Under the pieces are notes generated by a model. It saw nothing but the letters and a program-made list of their open reading frames with translations. It was not told the origin of the DNA and ran no database searches. A DNA stretch of 64,000 bases from Brasenia schreberi (taxonomy: Eukaryota; Streptophyta; Magnoliopsida; Nymphaeales; Cabombaceae). This document shows positions 10,559 through 23,650 of the stretch, in pieces. Positions within the stretch are counted from its first letter, which is position 1. The number at the start of each line of letters is the position of its first letter. The stretch lies in NCBI GenBank assembly GCA_036023115.1, contig JAYKKT010000079.1, positions 12,825,501 through 12,889,500 on the forward strand, in the 5' to 3' direction. The translations under genes and the position numbers were made by a program.

Positions 10559-12907
10559 CTTGTGACCATACCATAAAGCTATATTTAAGGTATGTTTAGT
10601 TCATGTTGGAGCTAACAGCCGCACGACTCCAGTGTAGTGGCTCAGTTGCAAGAGGAATGTAAACAAACAATGACTGCCACAAAGTTCATCTTCCCCGATA
10701 CCAGTACCATAAAACATGTAGTCTAGTCTCTTGGGTTCACCATTGAAGGGAAAAGGTCTGAAAGCTTGTAGTGTCATCCTCTTGGGTATGGGCGCTTATA
10801 CACACACACATGGTGTTTGTGGGTGGGTATGTTTTGTGTGTGTGGGAGTACTTGAGTTCTGGGTCAAGATTATTCAATTAAGGATCTCATGCACTGAAAC
10901 AGCCTCATGATAGAACAGTAGGACATGATTCAGTTTGTCATCACTGCATGCCAAATATTTCCAAGTTAAACTCATGAATTCTAACGCCTACATTACGCCA
11001 GATCAACAAATGCGATAATCTACATAGATGGCAAATTTCAGAGGTAAGAATTCAGAACATCTAAGAAATATTTGCCGCGACAGCACCTCTAAGTTCATAA
11101 GCATCTTATATTGTAGCCTAACCGATGGAATCGGAAGCTTGGCCACTTTTGTGAATTGTGTTCCCTTATCACTACCAGAAGAATAACGGTAAACCGCAGG
11201 CACTGGAGAACAATACAAAATTGGTCCATCCTACCAAAATTCTTACATGGAAAACACATGAAGCATCTTACATTGGTCCATCCTACCAAAATTCCTTTGA
11301 ACAATTGATCACATGGAAAACACCCAATTGGTTGAGTAATTTGCATGTGGAAGAAAATGGCATATTTCTCCATAATCAAGAACATCCTATTAAAGGTTTT
11401 GCCCTTCTTCTTTTCTCTACTCCCTTTTTTCTTTTTTAATTAAAAGGGTTTACCTTCATTTGGGACCCAGACCAACAACTGCAACTACTGCTGCTATCTG
11501 AATTGAATGTAAAGCTTTTAGTCATGAATAAGGCCCTTTGGGTCTTTCTGAGAAGTGGTTTAAAGAGAGGTTAACTTTTGAAGGCCTGAAAAAATTTCGG
11601 AAGTCAAAGAAGAAAAGTTTGGAGGCCTCAGGACTTGATTTTCAGAGGTTTACTCTCCAGGCAACCTTTTGAGGCCCTGAAAAATGTAAGGAACATTAAC
11701 ACGCATTTTGGTGGAGTTCAATTCACTGTCCCACTTTAAACTCTGCATGTCATCTTCAATACAGCCAAGCATTAGAATTCAACCACTACTGTTACATAAA
11801 GATAAATACTGTGTAATTGAAAACAAAAGTTAGGTAGAGATATATAGTGGTTTGTAATACAAGTTCATTTAAAGCAACTTCAGAAGCCCCACGCACACAC
11901 TCAGCAGAAAAATAAAATAAAATTCTTACCTTGCTTTCTTTTTCCTGTATTTTGCTTTGTTAGAGGTGTAAAGGCACCTTTAGAAATCCCAAGCAACCTT
12001 TATACTCATCAAAGACAAAATCCTAAACTAAGTTCATAAAATTCAGCATTCAGTTACGTAGCTATCAGCTAAAGATGGAGAGATGCCAACGGTAGAAGCT
12101 TCAAACCTGATTATTAGGGTGCGGCCCTTTAATCATACCATGCTAGCTAAGCTAATAAATATCTTAAACATCCATTAAAAGGAAAATTAAATTAAAATAA
12201 TAAAAATAATAAGAAGAACAACAACAACAATAATAAAAGAAGCACATATCCAAAGCTTGGACATGGAAACTACAAAGGCAAACAGATGAAAAAGGAGAAC
12301 CACTAAAATAAACTAATAGATAATAAACAAAATGTTATATATAGAGAGAATCTTGAGTATTGAGGAAAGCATCGATAGTTGTCAAGGGACTGAACTTGCG
12401 GTTCAAAATGGAGACCCCAAAATTGTGGCTAGTGAACACCAATGAGTGATTTTGCTTTCTCATTTTATTCCTCTGCAAAAGATATTACGACCTCGCATAA
12501 GGAATCTTTTTGTTGAGCCAGAAATGGCAAACTTAGCTAAGGTAACTGATATCAAGAGTAATTTGGTTTCGAGTCTTTTTGTTTTCATTTATTATGTGAT
12601 CCATGATCTTAGACCCTTAGTGTCAGATATGAGTCGGTAGTTCCAGTTTACCTGAAACTCAGAACTGTAACCGAATTGGCGGAGGCTGGTTCTAATTTTG
12701 CCTCAGTTCCCTATTCTTGTTTGGAGTCGGGCTCCAAGGACGGTTACTAGGCTGTTCTTTGTTCATTTCTTATACGTGACTAGCTTTTGTTTATTCTGTA
12801 TCGCAGGTTTACATTATTGTACGTGGTTTAGTTTCCATTCAATTTATATTATTGCACATGAAATCAATATATTATGTAATAATTTATTATCACATGAATT
12901 TAGAATT
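10559..12907. other. Non-coding stretch, small duplications and simple repeats
   Basis: Searched on the minus strand for a first B-box exon; none is recognisable. It contains CA/TG-rich text at about 10798-10855, a 54-bp direct duplication around GGTCCATCCTACCAAAATTC (11222 and 11276), and an AAT/AAC-rich simple repeat at about 12185-12245. The open frames here are short and have no recognisable motif. Confidence 0.5.
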
Positions 12908-12924
12908 TAAATATACCTGTAACG
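12908..12924 (+). repeat. Target-site duplication, left copy (17 bp)
   Basis: TAAATATACCTGTAACG is identical to 16132-16148 and directly abuts the LINE 5' end. Long, variable target duplications are typical of target-primed LINE insertion. Confidence 0.95.
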
Positions 12925-13259
12925 CAACTCCGCCCATGTAAGGGATCACCCTTGCATTGCCGGTCCCAAGCCTAAATAAAGGAGGAGGGTTATGTTAGGC
13001 TTTCGACAGTTAGTGTAAAACTCATCGGATTTTATAACATGGATTACAAAAATTATGAGCATTACTTTGGGCTGCAAAGCCCGAATGCAATAATAAGTAA
13101 GCAAGATCAATTACATAGAGGGTTCCCACATCATGGACGGTTGTTGGTAAAGAAGTTAATCCTGTTACATTGCCGCTCGAATATAGTGAATAATTTTTAA
13201 AGAGGGTTTCAACATTTTGATTATAGACGGATGTACGGGTAAGGAAGCTAGTCCTAAAA

Positions 13260-14000
13260 AATAAGATTCTTATTGGTTCTTGGAATATCAGAACATTATC
13301 TGGTAAGCTAATGGAGGTGGTAGATACTATGATTCAGAGAAATATTCATATTCTATGTTTACAAGAGACAAAATGGGTTGGAGAAAAAACAAAGGAGATA
13401 GAGGATAAAGGTTTTAAATTATGGTACTCAGGTAAAGAAAATGCTCAAAACAGAGTTGGTATTATCATAAATAAAGATTTAAAGTACAGTGTAGTAGACA
13501 TACAACGATATAGTGACTGAATCATGTTGTTGAAATTAGTGTTAGGAGCAAAGGTTTTGAATACAGTTTGTGCTTACGCACCCCAAGTAGGACTAGAAGA
13601 TAGTATAAAGACAACTTTTTGGAAAGAGTTAGATAAGGTGATTCAAAAGATTCTATAAAGGAAAATGATTTGTTTAGGAGGAGACTTACATGAACATGTC
13701 GGTAAAGAGGCATTAGGATATCAAGGGATTCATGAAAACTTTGGTTTTGGGGATATAAATGAGGAAGGTAGAGAGATTTTAAATTTTGCTATGGCATTTG
13801 ATCTCTTTATAGTCAATACAATCTTCAAAAAATGAGATGAACATTTAATTACTTATAAGAGTGGCTTAGCACAAACACAAATTGATTACTTTATTTGTAG
13901 AAAAAAAGATAGAGCGTGTTGTAAAGATTGCAAGGTAATTCTAGGAGAAAGCTTAACCACCCAACATCGACTTTTAGTTATGAATTTACAAATAAAAAAA
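13260..14000 (+). pseudogene. LINE AP-type endonuclease domain, decayed
   Basis: The reading starts near 13264 with ILIGSWNIRTLSGK and passes ILCLQETKW (13350-13377), whose Glu is the catalytic residue of exonuclease-endonuclease-phosphatase folds. Then come CLGGDLHEHVGK (13673-13708), where the usual Asn of GDxN has become His, and TYKSGLAQTQIDYF (about 13852-13890). In-frame stops at 13520, in the second segment and at 13833-13835 break it. The domain nicks target DNA in active RTE elements. The same family is often mis-annotated as craniofacial development protein 2-like in plant genomes. Confidence 0.85.
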
Positions 14001-14132
14001 TGGACAAAGAAGAAAAGAGTGCATCAAGCTATTCAAACTAAATGGTGAAACCTCAAAAGTGAGAAAGAAGATACATTTAAACAGAAAGTCCTTCAAGGAG
14101 ATGTTTGGAATTATGTTGGTACACCCTGTGAT

Positions 14133-15990
14133 ATGTGGAACAATATGGCTATACATATTAGGAAAGTGGCAAAAGATGTGTTAGGTGTATCTAAGGGAGG
14201 TGTACCGGCACAAAAAGAACCTTGGTGGTGGAGTGAAGTAGTGCAAAATAAAATCAAGGCAATGAGGGCATGTTACAAATTACATTATGCTAAGAAAACT
14301 AGTGAAATTTTAAAGAAAGAAGGAAGCGAAAAAGGCCGTGAGTGAAGCAAAAGCTAAAATTTGGGAGGATTTATATGAAAAACTCAACTCAAAAGAGGGT
14401 GAAAGAGATATTTTTAGGATACCTAGGACTAGAGATAAGAAAACTAAAGATCTTAATTATGTTAGATGCATCAAAGACAAGGATGAAAAAATTCGAGTGA
14501 CAAATGATGATATAAGAAATAAATGGAAAAAATATTTTTATAAGCTTTTTAATGAAAATAAAGATGTTAGTATTAGCTTAGGAGAGTTAGCCAAATTAGA
14601 AAAGTATATAAACTACAATTTTTACTGACGTATTCAAAAGAATAAAGTCAAAGAGGCTCTTAAACATATGAAGGGTGGTAAATCGGTAGGACTAGATAAT
14701 ATTCCTATAGAAGTTTAGAAAATACTAGGAGAAATAGGAATCACTTGGCTCACAAAACTATTTAATGAAATATGGAAAAACCAAAAGATGTTCGAGGAAT
14801 GGAGAGCAAGCACACTTATACCCATATATAAGAACAATAGAAACATTCAAAATTGTGCAAATTATCAAGGTATCATGTTAATGTGTCATACTATGAAATT
14901 ATTGGAAAGAATTATTGAACGTAGGTTAAGACAAATATCAAGTACAATAAAAAACCAATTTGGATTCATGACAAAAAAATCTACTGTTGAAGCGATTCAC
15001 CTTTTGAGATGTCTTATGGAACATTTTAGAGCAAAAAGCAAAGACCTTCACATGATATTTATTGATCTAGAAAAAACTTATGATAGGGTACCGATGGAGG
15101 TTCTTTGGAGAACTTTGGAAAAAAGAGGTATCTCATTAACATACATTAACCTTATAAGAGACATGTATGATGGTGCAAAAACTTGTGTGAGGACTCATGA
15201 AAAAATGACATACTTCTTTGAAGTTAATATTGGGTTACATTAAGGATCAACTTTAAGTCCACACTTATTTATAATAGTGATTGATGGGTTAACAAAACAT
15301 ATACAAGATTAAGTACCTTGGTGTATGTTATTTGCAGATGATATTGTATTAGTGGAGGAGTCTAAGGAAAAAGTTAATCAAAAATTGAAACTATGGAGAG
15401 AAACATTAGAAAGAAAAGGCCTTCGACTTAGTAGAACAAAGACAGAATATATGGAATGTAAGTTTGATCATTTGGTTACCTCATAGGACATAAAAATTAA
15501 AATGGGCATACATTGTATCCCCTAAAAGAAAAGTTTTAAATACCTAGGATCAATTTTTCAGAGTGATGGAAGAATTGATGGAGATGTTATGCATAGATGC
15601 TGGTTGGTTAAAATGGAGAGGAGCATCAGGTATTCTGTGTGATACGAAGATACCATTAAAGTTAAAAGGCAAATATTATAGAGCAACAATTAGGCATGCA
15701 ATGTTTTATGGTTATGAGTGTTGGGCATTTAATCATCAAGATATACAAAAGATATTTGTGACATAAATGAAGATGTTGAGATGGATGAGTGGTCATACAA
15801 GAAAAGACCGTATACATAATGAGGTTATTAGAAACAAATTAGGAGTGGCACCAATAGAGGATAAAATGAGAGAATATCGTTTAAGATGGTTTGAACATAT
15901 AGAAAGAAGATCAAAAGAAGAACCTATAAGAAGATACGAAAAACTAAATTTAGAAAGTATTAAAAGAGCTAGAGGATGACCACAAAAGTG
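14133..15990 (+). pseudogene. LINE reverse transcriptase and C-terminal region, decayed
   Basis: From 14133 a linker (MWNNMAIHIRKVAKD) leads into RT. Recognisable RT blocks are FEEWRASTLIPIYKN (14789-14835), NQFGFM and STVEAIHLLR (14960-15010), IFIDLEKTYDRVP (15055-15093), GLH.GSTLSP with a stop in the middle (15232-15260), [11 protein letters not shown] (15331-15365) and [12 protein letters not shown] (about 15536-15570). The C-terminal part [19 protein letters not shown] (15839-15900) follows. Stops at 14626, 15241, 15311, 15484 and others make it non-functional. Confidence 0.88.
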
Positions 15991-16131
15991 TTGGAAAGAA
16001 ACAATAAAGAATGATCTAGCTTATTGTGAGTTAACTACTAACATGACACATGATAGGGATCGGTAGAAACAAAGAACCATGTAGCCAAACCCGTCTAGTA
16101 TGGAAAAAGGCTTAGTTGTTGTTTGTTGTTG

Positions 16132-16148
16132 TAAATATACCTGTAACG
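16132..16148 (+). repeat. Target-site duplication, right copy (17 bp)
   Basis: Identical to 12908-12924 and directly after the TTG-type tail. Confidence 0.95.
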
Positions 16149-18989
16149 TAATAGAATACATTTATAATCACAAGTAATGTGTTACACATACATTCATATT
16201 CTGTTACATTATACATGTATGAGGAAAAAAATAACAAGTATGAATGTAATTCACTTACCTTTGAATTAAATCTTCGACATATCTACTTGGGTGTAGAGGA
16301 ATCAAAGTCTATTTGTAGTTCTCACTATCTTTTGGTAAGAACCTTTACTTGAGGTTTGAACTTAAACTTAATTATCAATATTACTCCATGCTTACATTGT
16401 GTTAGTGTAAGTGATACCAGTACTAGTTGCTCATTTACTAGACATCTACAATGTATGCATCAATGGGTCTTTCTCATGCTTTTGTACTCAATGCCTTGCT
16501 CTTATCTAATCGTCTAGGCAAGCTTAAGATTTCAATGTATTCAGTTGTAAGTTGGAGCAATGTCCATCTAATATGTTCCTACATAACTAACTACCTCCTC
16601 CATAACAATCATTAAGACTAAAATAATAAAAGTATCTTTAGCAATTTAAAATAAAAAAAGATAAGCAATTTGATGCTTTCTATCATTTCAAAATCAATTT
16701 TCTCTCTCTCTTTTCATCATGTCCATATTCATGTGGATAATCCTGAATAATAGGATATATCTCAAATTCAGTTTAACTCATAGATTTCGGATACTTGTTA
16801 AGTCTTGATTTAAGAATATGACCAAAAAACTTACTACCAAAAGAGTAAGATATATGACTGCTACTACTTTCTTTTGCAAAATTATAACTCTGAATAATTC
16901 ATTATTACTTGATCTTATATTATTAATTATACTATTGATATAAAGTTTGCCTAATGGAAAACAATACAATAAGCAACTAAGATCCCTTTTAAGAGATTTA
17001 ATTTAAATTTAGGGTCTAATGCGACAACAAAACTAATAGGAGGAAGATATGTATAAGCCACTTATCTGACATATCTTGTATACATTAAGTCAACTAAGGC
17101 CTATTTCAAAAATAAGCTAACCTAGAAGCTATTTCTATAGCTTAATAAATGAATCAATAACAAGTTGGATAACAAAAATGAAATTCTATTTGTAGCATTG
17201 TTAAAATAGACAGAAGATCTAAAAGACTCTTACAAACAACCCAACTAGACTCAAATAAGTTTGATTATACAAAATAAAGATGTATATAAGTAGTTAATAA
17301 GTCTCTATAGGGAACTAGGTACAACATTCAATAGGTTGAATTACAACAATATCCAACATCCTTTGAAAATCTTTTTGATTTTTTATATTTTCTGCTACAT
17401 AAATCAATCCATTCATTCTTAATGTGAAACTCTATAAGTAAGAAATACTATATGCATCTGGAGTAGTATTATCAAGTAAAATAGAAGGTACTTTACAAAA
17501 TTATTGATATTCTTCAAAATTTAAGTTTAGTGAATAACATATATTTTGTGTTGAATGTAACTTATAAAATCAACAAAGTGCGAGAAAATATTTTTGAATC
17601 AACCAAATATCATCTATCCAGTGAATAGGAACACTCATATTTATATGTAATTGCCAATTATTACCCCATATATCAATAAAATACGATTAAGTGAACAGAA
17701 AAATGTAGCTACTTATTTTTTGCTCTTTATATATTTACATGTATATGTTTAGTAACTGATTGTGCAAAAATAGGTACTAAAGACATATATATTTTTAATG
17801 AAATTGATAAAACCAAGTTTTCTTATGAGAAGCAAATAGAAGATACAAACCATGCAAAGTTCTTTCTATCTTGATCAGAGATGAAACAAAAAAGTCCCAT
17901 ACAAATAGATCCTTTGGCACACATAAGAACTTTTGTGAAGAAAACTGGGGTTGCTGAAAATCTAAATCCACCTTTACTAAATGTTTTTTCATCACATAGT
18001 CTCATAGTGTATCATAACCATTTTTTAGGTTTAAAGGTAAGACCTTTGTAGAGTAGTTTTACTTTGCTTGTTAACAACACCTTTCTTATTATGTACTTCC
18101 ATGAAATAAAGTTTAAAAAGTCTAATCCTTGTGACTTGATTTTGGAGAGCGTCCTCTATGTGCTAATAATGGTTGTGTTTGTTTCCTCCATAAAATGTTA
18201 GTACAACTATTTATATCTACAAATTCTTTTAGCTTATTAGTACTAGTTAGAAGCATTAGCACCACTGCTCACATCTATGACATTTTTTCTGTTATTGGTA
18301 CTATCAAAAGTCTTTGTGGAATATAACAACTTAGCTTCTTTCGAGGATGACTTTTCATTTGTTCTTTGATCTAGAAGTACCATGATATTGGTTAGCTATT
18401 AATTTGACAAAATTCAACTCAGAGCGATATAACATAGATTGAGAAATTAACAAATAAGCATATGAAGTAATAAAACAAAAAAAATCAAGTAGAAAAAGAA
18501 AGTAATCATTAGAATTAGTAAGTACAAAGCGATATAATAGAGATTGAGGAATCAAATAAGTGTATGAAATTGTAAAACAAAAAAATAAGCCAATAGAGAA
18601 ACAAACAAGGAGTGATTAGAATTAGTAAGTACCAAGTATTGAGTTCAAGGACTTGAATGTATAGGTTTAAAGGGCCCTCATAGAGGATAAATTATAGATT
18701 TGTTAAATGCCAACATTGAAGTTCACCAAGACCACGAGTGATGTTTATGTTTTGGACATTATTGGTAAAAAACAATACAAAATTCACTCCATTAAAATAT
18801 TAACTGAGTATATTTTGTTAGCTATTTTAATATAAAATTTAAAAATATCAATATATATTACATTATCTTATGTTTACACTGGGACACATCATTGTATATC
18901 ATTCATTCAATGACAAAGTATGATCGAGTGCTATATGAAGAATAGGTATGTGCTCAGACATGTTTTGTGTATATGTAGATAATGCTAGG
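16149..18989. other. AT-rich intergenic stretch, nothing recognised
   Basis: About 2.8 kb with no domain or motif I can identify on either strand. The longest open frames (60-66 codons on the minus strand) are typical chance frames of AT-rich DNA. Two related segments near 18400-18450 and 18525-18600 (AGCGATATAA...AGATTGAG...AAATAAG) suggest an old direct duplication of about 120 bp. Confidence 0.5.
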
Positions 18990-19895
18990 GAATTGTGTTC
19001 GACAATGCTAGGGACATTGTACTATGCAACATAACCACTATAAATAGTGAAATCTTCAACATTGTCATTGATTCCTTCAACAATGTTAAAGTGGATGGCC
19101 ACAAGATTCAATTCCCAAGCACTAGTTCTAACATGGATGGCGTCTACATGGAGCAATCAACAGGTGTGACCATCAGAAACACGGATAAACTTGTTGATAG
19201 AGGTCATATGTGGCCCTAGCCATGAAATAAGGTAAAGTCCGCATCTAATTAGGTTGAAGATATGCACATCAATATACAAATTAATCTAAACTTAGCTGCT
19301 CTTGATAAACAATCTTATAACTTTCACTAGTGTTAATGAAAGTACTGGGAGCTTAGGGAAGAACGCTAACAAAGCTGGCGTGCAAAACTTCCTAGACAAA
19401 AGAACACGGTTTTCATGGGTTCCACTAATGGATTGAAGATAAAATCTTGGGCAAGGGAAAACAATGGTTTCAAGAAAGGGATTGTCTTTGATGGTGTCAC
19501 CATGAATAATGTGAAGAACCCATCATTATAAATCTGTATTACTGTGACGTCAATGTGAATGGCTGCTCAAACCCAAGTAGTAAGTGTCTATACCAAGTCA
19601 AAAAGTGAAATGAAAAAGAAATTAATCTCTCGCATACGAAGCTCTAGTTTCCTATTAAATTATTGACAAGATTGATCTTTCTTTGACATTATGTATGTAT
19701 TGCTTGATTAGAATTCTAGGGTCTAGATATCCAAGGTGACTTACAACAACATTAAGGGCTTATCAACAACTCAAGTTGCTATGAATCTTGCAATGGGTAG
19801 CAAACAAAGTCCTATGAGCATGCATATGGGAGTGCAAGTGGCACCATTGTTCCACCTAGTTGCTTCCAATCATCAGATAGCTCCAATCGCAGGTT
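18990..19895 (+). pseudogene. Polygalacturonase (GH28) pseudogene
   Basis: Three segments correspond to exons 2, 3 and 4 of the intact gene at 25952-27756. Exon-2-like (18990-19231) reads VFDNARDIVLCNITTINSEI, then SSNMDGVYMEQSTGVTI, and keeps the GTAAAG donor at 19232. The NTD motif has become NMD, and the block containing GDDC with the catalytic Asp pair is deleted. Exon-3-like (about 19330-19582) holds GVQNF, KIKSWARENNGFKKG and a frameshift before the C-terminal Asn-Pro block. Exon-4-like (about 19715-19895) reads SKVTYNNIKGLSTTQVAMNL and has an internal deletion before AYGSASG-like text. No exon 1 is visible. It is clearly dead. Confidence 0.88.
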
Positions 19896-19899
19896 TAAA

Positions 19900-21062
19900 G
19901 TCTTCGTCACCACCAATATTTGATCTTTTTTGTATAGTGGATTTTATTTGTTTATATGTAATGAAGTAAAAACTATTGGAATAAGAGAAATCAACATTCA
20001 TTTGTACTCAATATGTAATGTACGCATTTATTGTTCAAGGTACAAATAAAGTTGATATTCATTGATTTGTAATGAAGTTATGGTTTATTTGTTGTATGGT
20101 ATCATTCTCTTTGAAAGTTTTCTCTTGATAATATTTTATCTTTTGATAATGGAGAGTTCTTTCTTTTTTTCAGGTGTTTGATGTTGTATGGTCAATAGAG
20201 GAGACAAGACAAAATGATGATGATTATTTGGTGTGGCGACATTCACTATTCCATCGAATGCTAAAAAATCCAATCCCGCGGTAAGGCTTGGCTACAATTC
20301 ATATCTACATATGATAGATGGACTTTTAAATGTCAAGACATCTCCTAAGATCTTTTCATTTTTTCTTCTGTGGAGCTAGCCTTCAATTATAGTCGACACT
20401 GATTGTGCAGATAGACGTCTTGTAATCTCAATCGGCCTCCATCATATCAAGAGTTTGACCAACCATGTAAACTCTACCCCCCTATACGCTCACACTGAAC
20501 GATTAATTGTAGACAAATATACAATTTGATGTAAATAAGAGAAAAAATCATAAAAATACCCAGTGGGTTTAGGTCTCAATGTGTCAAAATTGAAAATCAC
20601 ACGATACTTTTATGAAATTTTCTCCATAAATAAATAGGTTGGACAACAACAACAAGTAGAAATAAGAATTTTCAAATAAACCTTACAAATCCAACATTCT
20701 TGATTTCGAAGAGGACCAGCTTCTTAGTGTCTTGAGAAAAGGTTGATGAGCTAATCTATAATCAAAGACATGAAACAAAAAAAACAACTACACTTAACAA
20801 AGAAATTTTGTTTTATTCAGCGAAGAGAGATGATGTACCTCGTGCATAATGCAAATCTTAGAAATTTAGATATCTTTGCAACACATGACCTCTATGTGTT
20901 TGTCTTTTAAAATGGTTAACCTCCTTAAAACACTAATGGAGATTGTCTCTGTACATTATTTTCTATGGATTATCTTATATATTTTTTGATTTTGATATGT
21001 TAGGGCCTAAATTTCTCACATAGTAAATTTATACTTGAGGTTTCTGTCTTTAACCAGGGAAA
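19900..21062. other. Intergenic stretch, nothing recognised
   Basis: No coding motif on either strand. Mildly AT-rich, mixed sequence. Confidence 0.45.
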
Positions 21063-21893
21063 GATCTTTATTATAAGAGCATCAATTTTTGATGACATGG
21101 TGGATGCTTGCATATGTTGACATCGCACCTAGGCTACTTCAACTACCATGTCACCTACCAAGCCAACTATTGTTAAATATAAAGTTGCCATGTCACTATC
21201 ATGTCAGCTTATAGTAAATACTAATTAACAATAAATAATACATTTAATATTATATTATAATAGTTATATAATATATATAATACAAATATATGTACTTATC
21301 AATTAATGTTAATTATATTATATAAATATTAGTTACTACAATAACTAATAAATAATGTTTATTAAATATTAATTATAAAATTGGTTTCAATAATATATAA
21401 ATAGTTATATAATTATATTAAATAATTGTATGATTTTAATAACTATTAAGTAATGTCAATTGAATATTAATTAATATCTATTTAAATTTATTAATATATT
21501 TTATATCTAGTTAATTTAAAAATATTAATGACTATAATATTTTACATAATATTGATAGAAACATATACATAATTTTATATTGAATATACAAATTTTAATA
21601 TAATATCAATTATATAATATCAATTTATGTAATATCAATTTAATATTTTGATACTATTTAAATATATTTTTAATTGGCTAACATAATATTTATCATAACA
21701 CTTATTGTATATATATTAAATATTTGTTATATTTGATGTGGTAATTGATATCACAATGATGTGATAATTTTATAATTGAAATAAGTTGATATGACAAGTC
21801 ATATAGTAGCTAACATGACTTAGGTGTCATATCAACATGCCCATGTAGGTGCCAAGTGAGATAAAATTTTGTCATTATGATAGAGACCATTTT
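21063..21893. mobile_element. AT-rich element with about 100-bp terminal inverted repeats
   Basis: The left end (21063-21160) and the reverse complement of the right end (21795-21893) align with gaps. Left GCATATGTTGACATCGCACC pairs with right GGCATGTTGATATGACACC, and the outer ATCTTTATTATAAG pairs with GTCTCTATCATAAT. Between them lie 630 bp made almost wholly of A and T. The structure is that of a non-autonomous DNA transposon (MITE or Mutator-like foldback element). The target duplication could not be read, so family and exact ends are open. Confidence 0.55.
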
Positions 21894-22450
21894 TTATTAA
21901 TGGCAGAATCCTTAGATCTCTAAGTCACAAGAACAAGAAATCTGGTTATAATTATTTGCAACTGTTGTTGCATCTAAATGTATATAGGGATGAGAGAATC
22001 AAGGTTCAACTTAACGAGCTTGGTATAGTTTTCAAAAGGCTTGCCCAAGAGAGATCCTTTCTCTCTAAAAGTTCTTCAACCAGCTCACTTTAATGAGTAT
22101 CAGTGAAGTCCTCATCACGAGTGCAATGAGAGGATTGCTCATATGTTGATAAATAAGTTTGATTTACTTACATACTTTTCAAATGTTAAGAGAGTTTAGA
22201 GTTTCTTATTTCAAGAGATTTGGTTTGTTGGGAAGCTTACAATATGAATTTTTACTATGTGAAAAGTTTCTTTTAGAGCTTGGTTGTAGAAAAGTTTTGT
22301 ACTTAGATATTTAAAGCTTTATCTTTATAAAATGTAATGGGGTGATTATATGAGGAAAACGAGGGAAGCTTATATGAGTCTTTTTTCTCTCTTACTTCTT
22401 GGATGGTGCTTATTGATGTTGTTGATCTCAGGTATATCGATTATAACAAA

Positions 22451-22464
22451 CTAGTATCAAGAGC
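22451..22464 (+). other. Primer-binding-site-like sequence of the second copia
   Basis: CTAGTATCAAGAGC resembles TGGTATCAGAGC, the copia primer-binding site complementary to initiator tRNA-Met, and it directly follows an LTR-like end (TATAACAA). Confidence 0.6.
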
Positions 22465-23650
22465 CTTTATTTAAGATTGATAAGCATAGAGAATATAAAA
22501 GCTCTCTTTCCTCTTACATCTCTTACAAAATAGAATTATGAGCTTTAGTGCATCCATACAAAAGTGTTGCTTAGAGCCTATTATGTTTGGAAAATTATAG
22601 AGAAAGGAGTCCTTGTCAAAGCATATGATGATTTTTTGAAGAAAAAAAGTATGAAAAGGCCCTTACTTATATATCAAAGTTTTGATGGCAAGAACTTGAA
22701 AAAGTGGCTAATGTTCCTATATAAAAAGTAGAATAAAAGATTACCAAAACATCTTTATAAGAAGCAAGTAAGGTGAGGAAAGCTCGTCTTTAAATATTCA
22801 TAACTACCTCGAATCTTTATACATAAAAATATATAAAACTATTGCAAATTACATTCAAAGAGTCCATGGATGGTTAGCCAAGTTAGAGATATGGAAATGA
22901 CATAAATGATGATAATTTTGTGAAAAAATCTTGTGATATGTGGACTGGAGAATTAATTATATTGTTGTCCATAAAAAATCCAAAGATTTCATACCATGAC
23001 CATTGAAGATCTCACTCAATCCTTGCAAGTTCATGAAGAATGATCTAAAAAGTTGAAAGAACCTATTGAATAAGCCTTGCAAATAAAGCTTTTCTTGAAA
23101 GAAGTAAAGTGTGGTTCCTATCAAAAGGATCATGAATGTGGAAGACGTCACAATGGACACAACAATCTGTCCATAGATAAAGAAGAAGAAAATCAAGACT
23201 TTATTTAATAGAGAGGATGTGAAATAGATAAAGGAAGTTATTTGGAGTCAAACCAAAGAAGATACGATAAAATGTTGAACGTGCTACTTATCATGAATAT
23301 GGTTATTTTCTTGTGAATGTAAAAATAATACTGAAAAAAATCAAATTTTGTAGAAAGTATAAATGAAGAAGGAGATCTTACTTTTCTTTTTGCTAACAGA
23401 GAACGTAAAGTTGAAATATGAGCAAATTGTGTGTTGACTCCAATTGAAGTAGTCACATATGTTCAGTCAAGCTTGATGAATCAACTTGAGACAATATCAC
23501 ATTTGAAGACCCTTCTCAAGTTCATGTCATAGGAAAAAGGTATGATCTTAAAGAAAAATAAATGTCATCTATTTATATCAAATGTCATCTATTTGATGAG
23601 TTTAGAAAATTTAACATATTTATTTGAAGAGTAAAAGTTTGGTTATGAAG

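Larger units (their letters stand above)
12925..16131 (+). mobile_element. Near full-length RTE-type LINE with 17-bp target duplication
   Basis: A 3.2-kb non-LTR retrotransposon bounded by a perfect 17-bp direct repeat. The 5' leader (from 12925) contains CCGGTCCCAAGCC and AAAGGAGGAGGGTT. The body encodes an AP-type endonuclease followed by LINE RT. The 3' end reads GTAGCCAAACCCGTCTAGTA and a TTGTTGTTTGTTGTTGT tail rather than poly(A). Total length about 3.2 kb, endonuclease-RT order, absence of a separate ORF1 and a short TTG-type tail fit the plant RTE clade. Many in-frame stops show the copy is inactive. Confidence 0.92.

Noticed and set aside
16149..18989. Searched for exon 1 of the B-box gene and for exon 1 of the polygalacturonase pseudogene
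   Set aside because: No CDVC/CDIC-type cysteine pattern and no YGAKADG-type start could be read.
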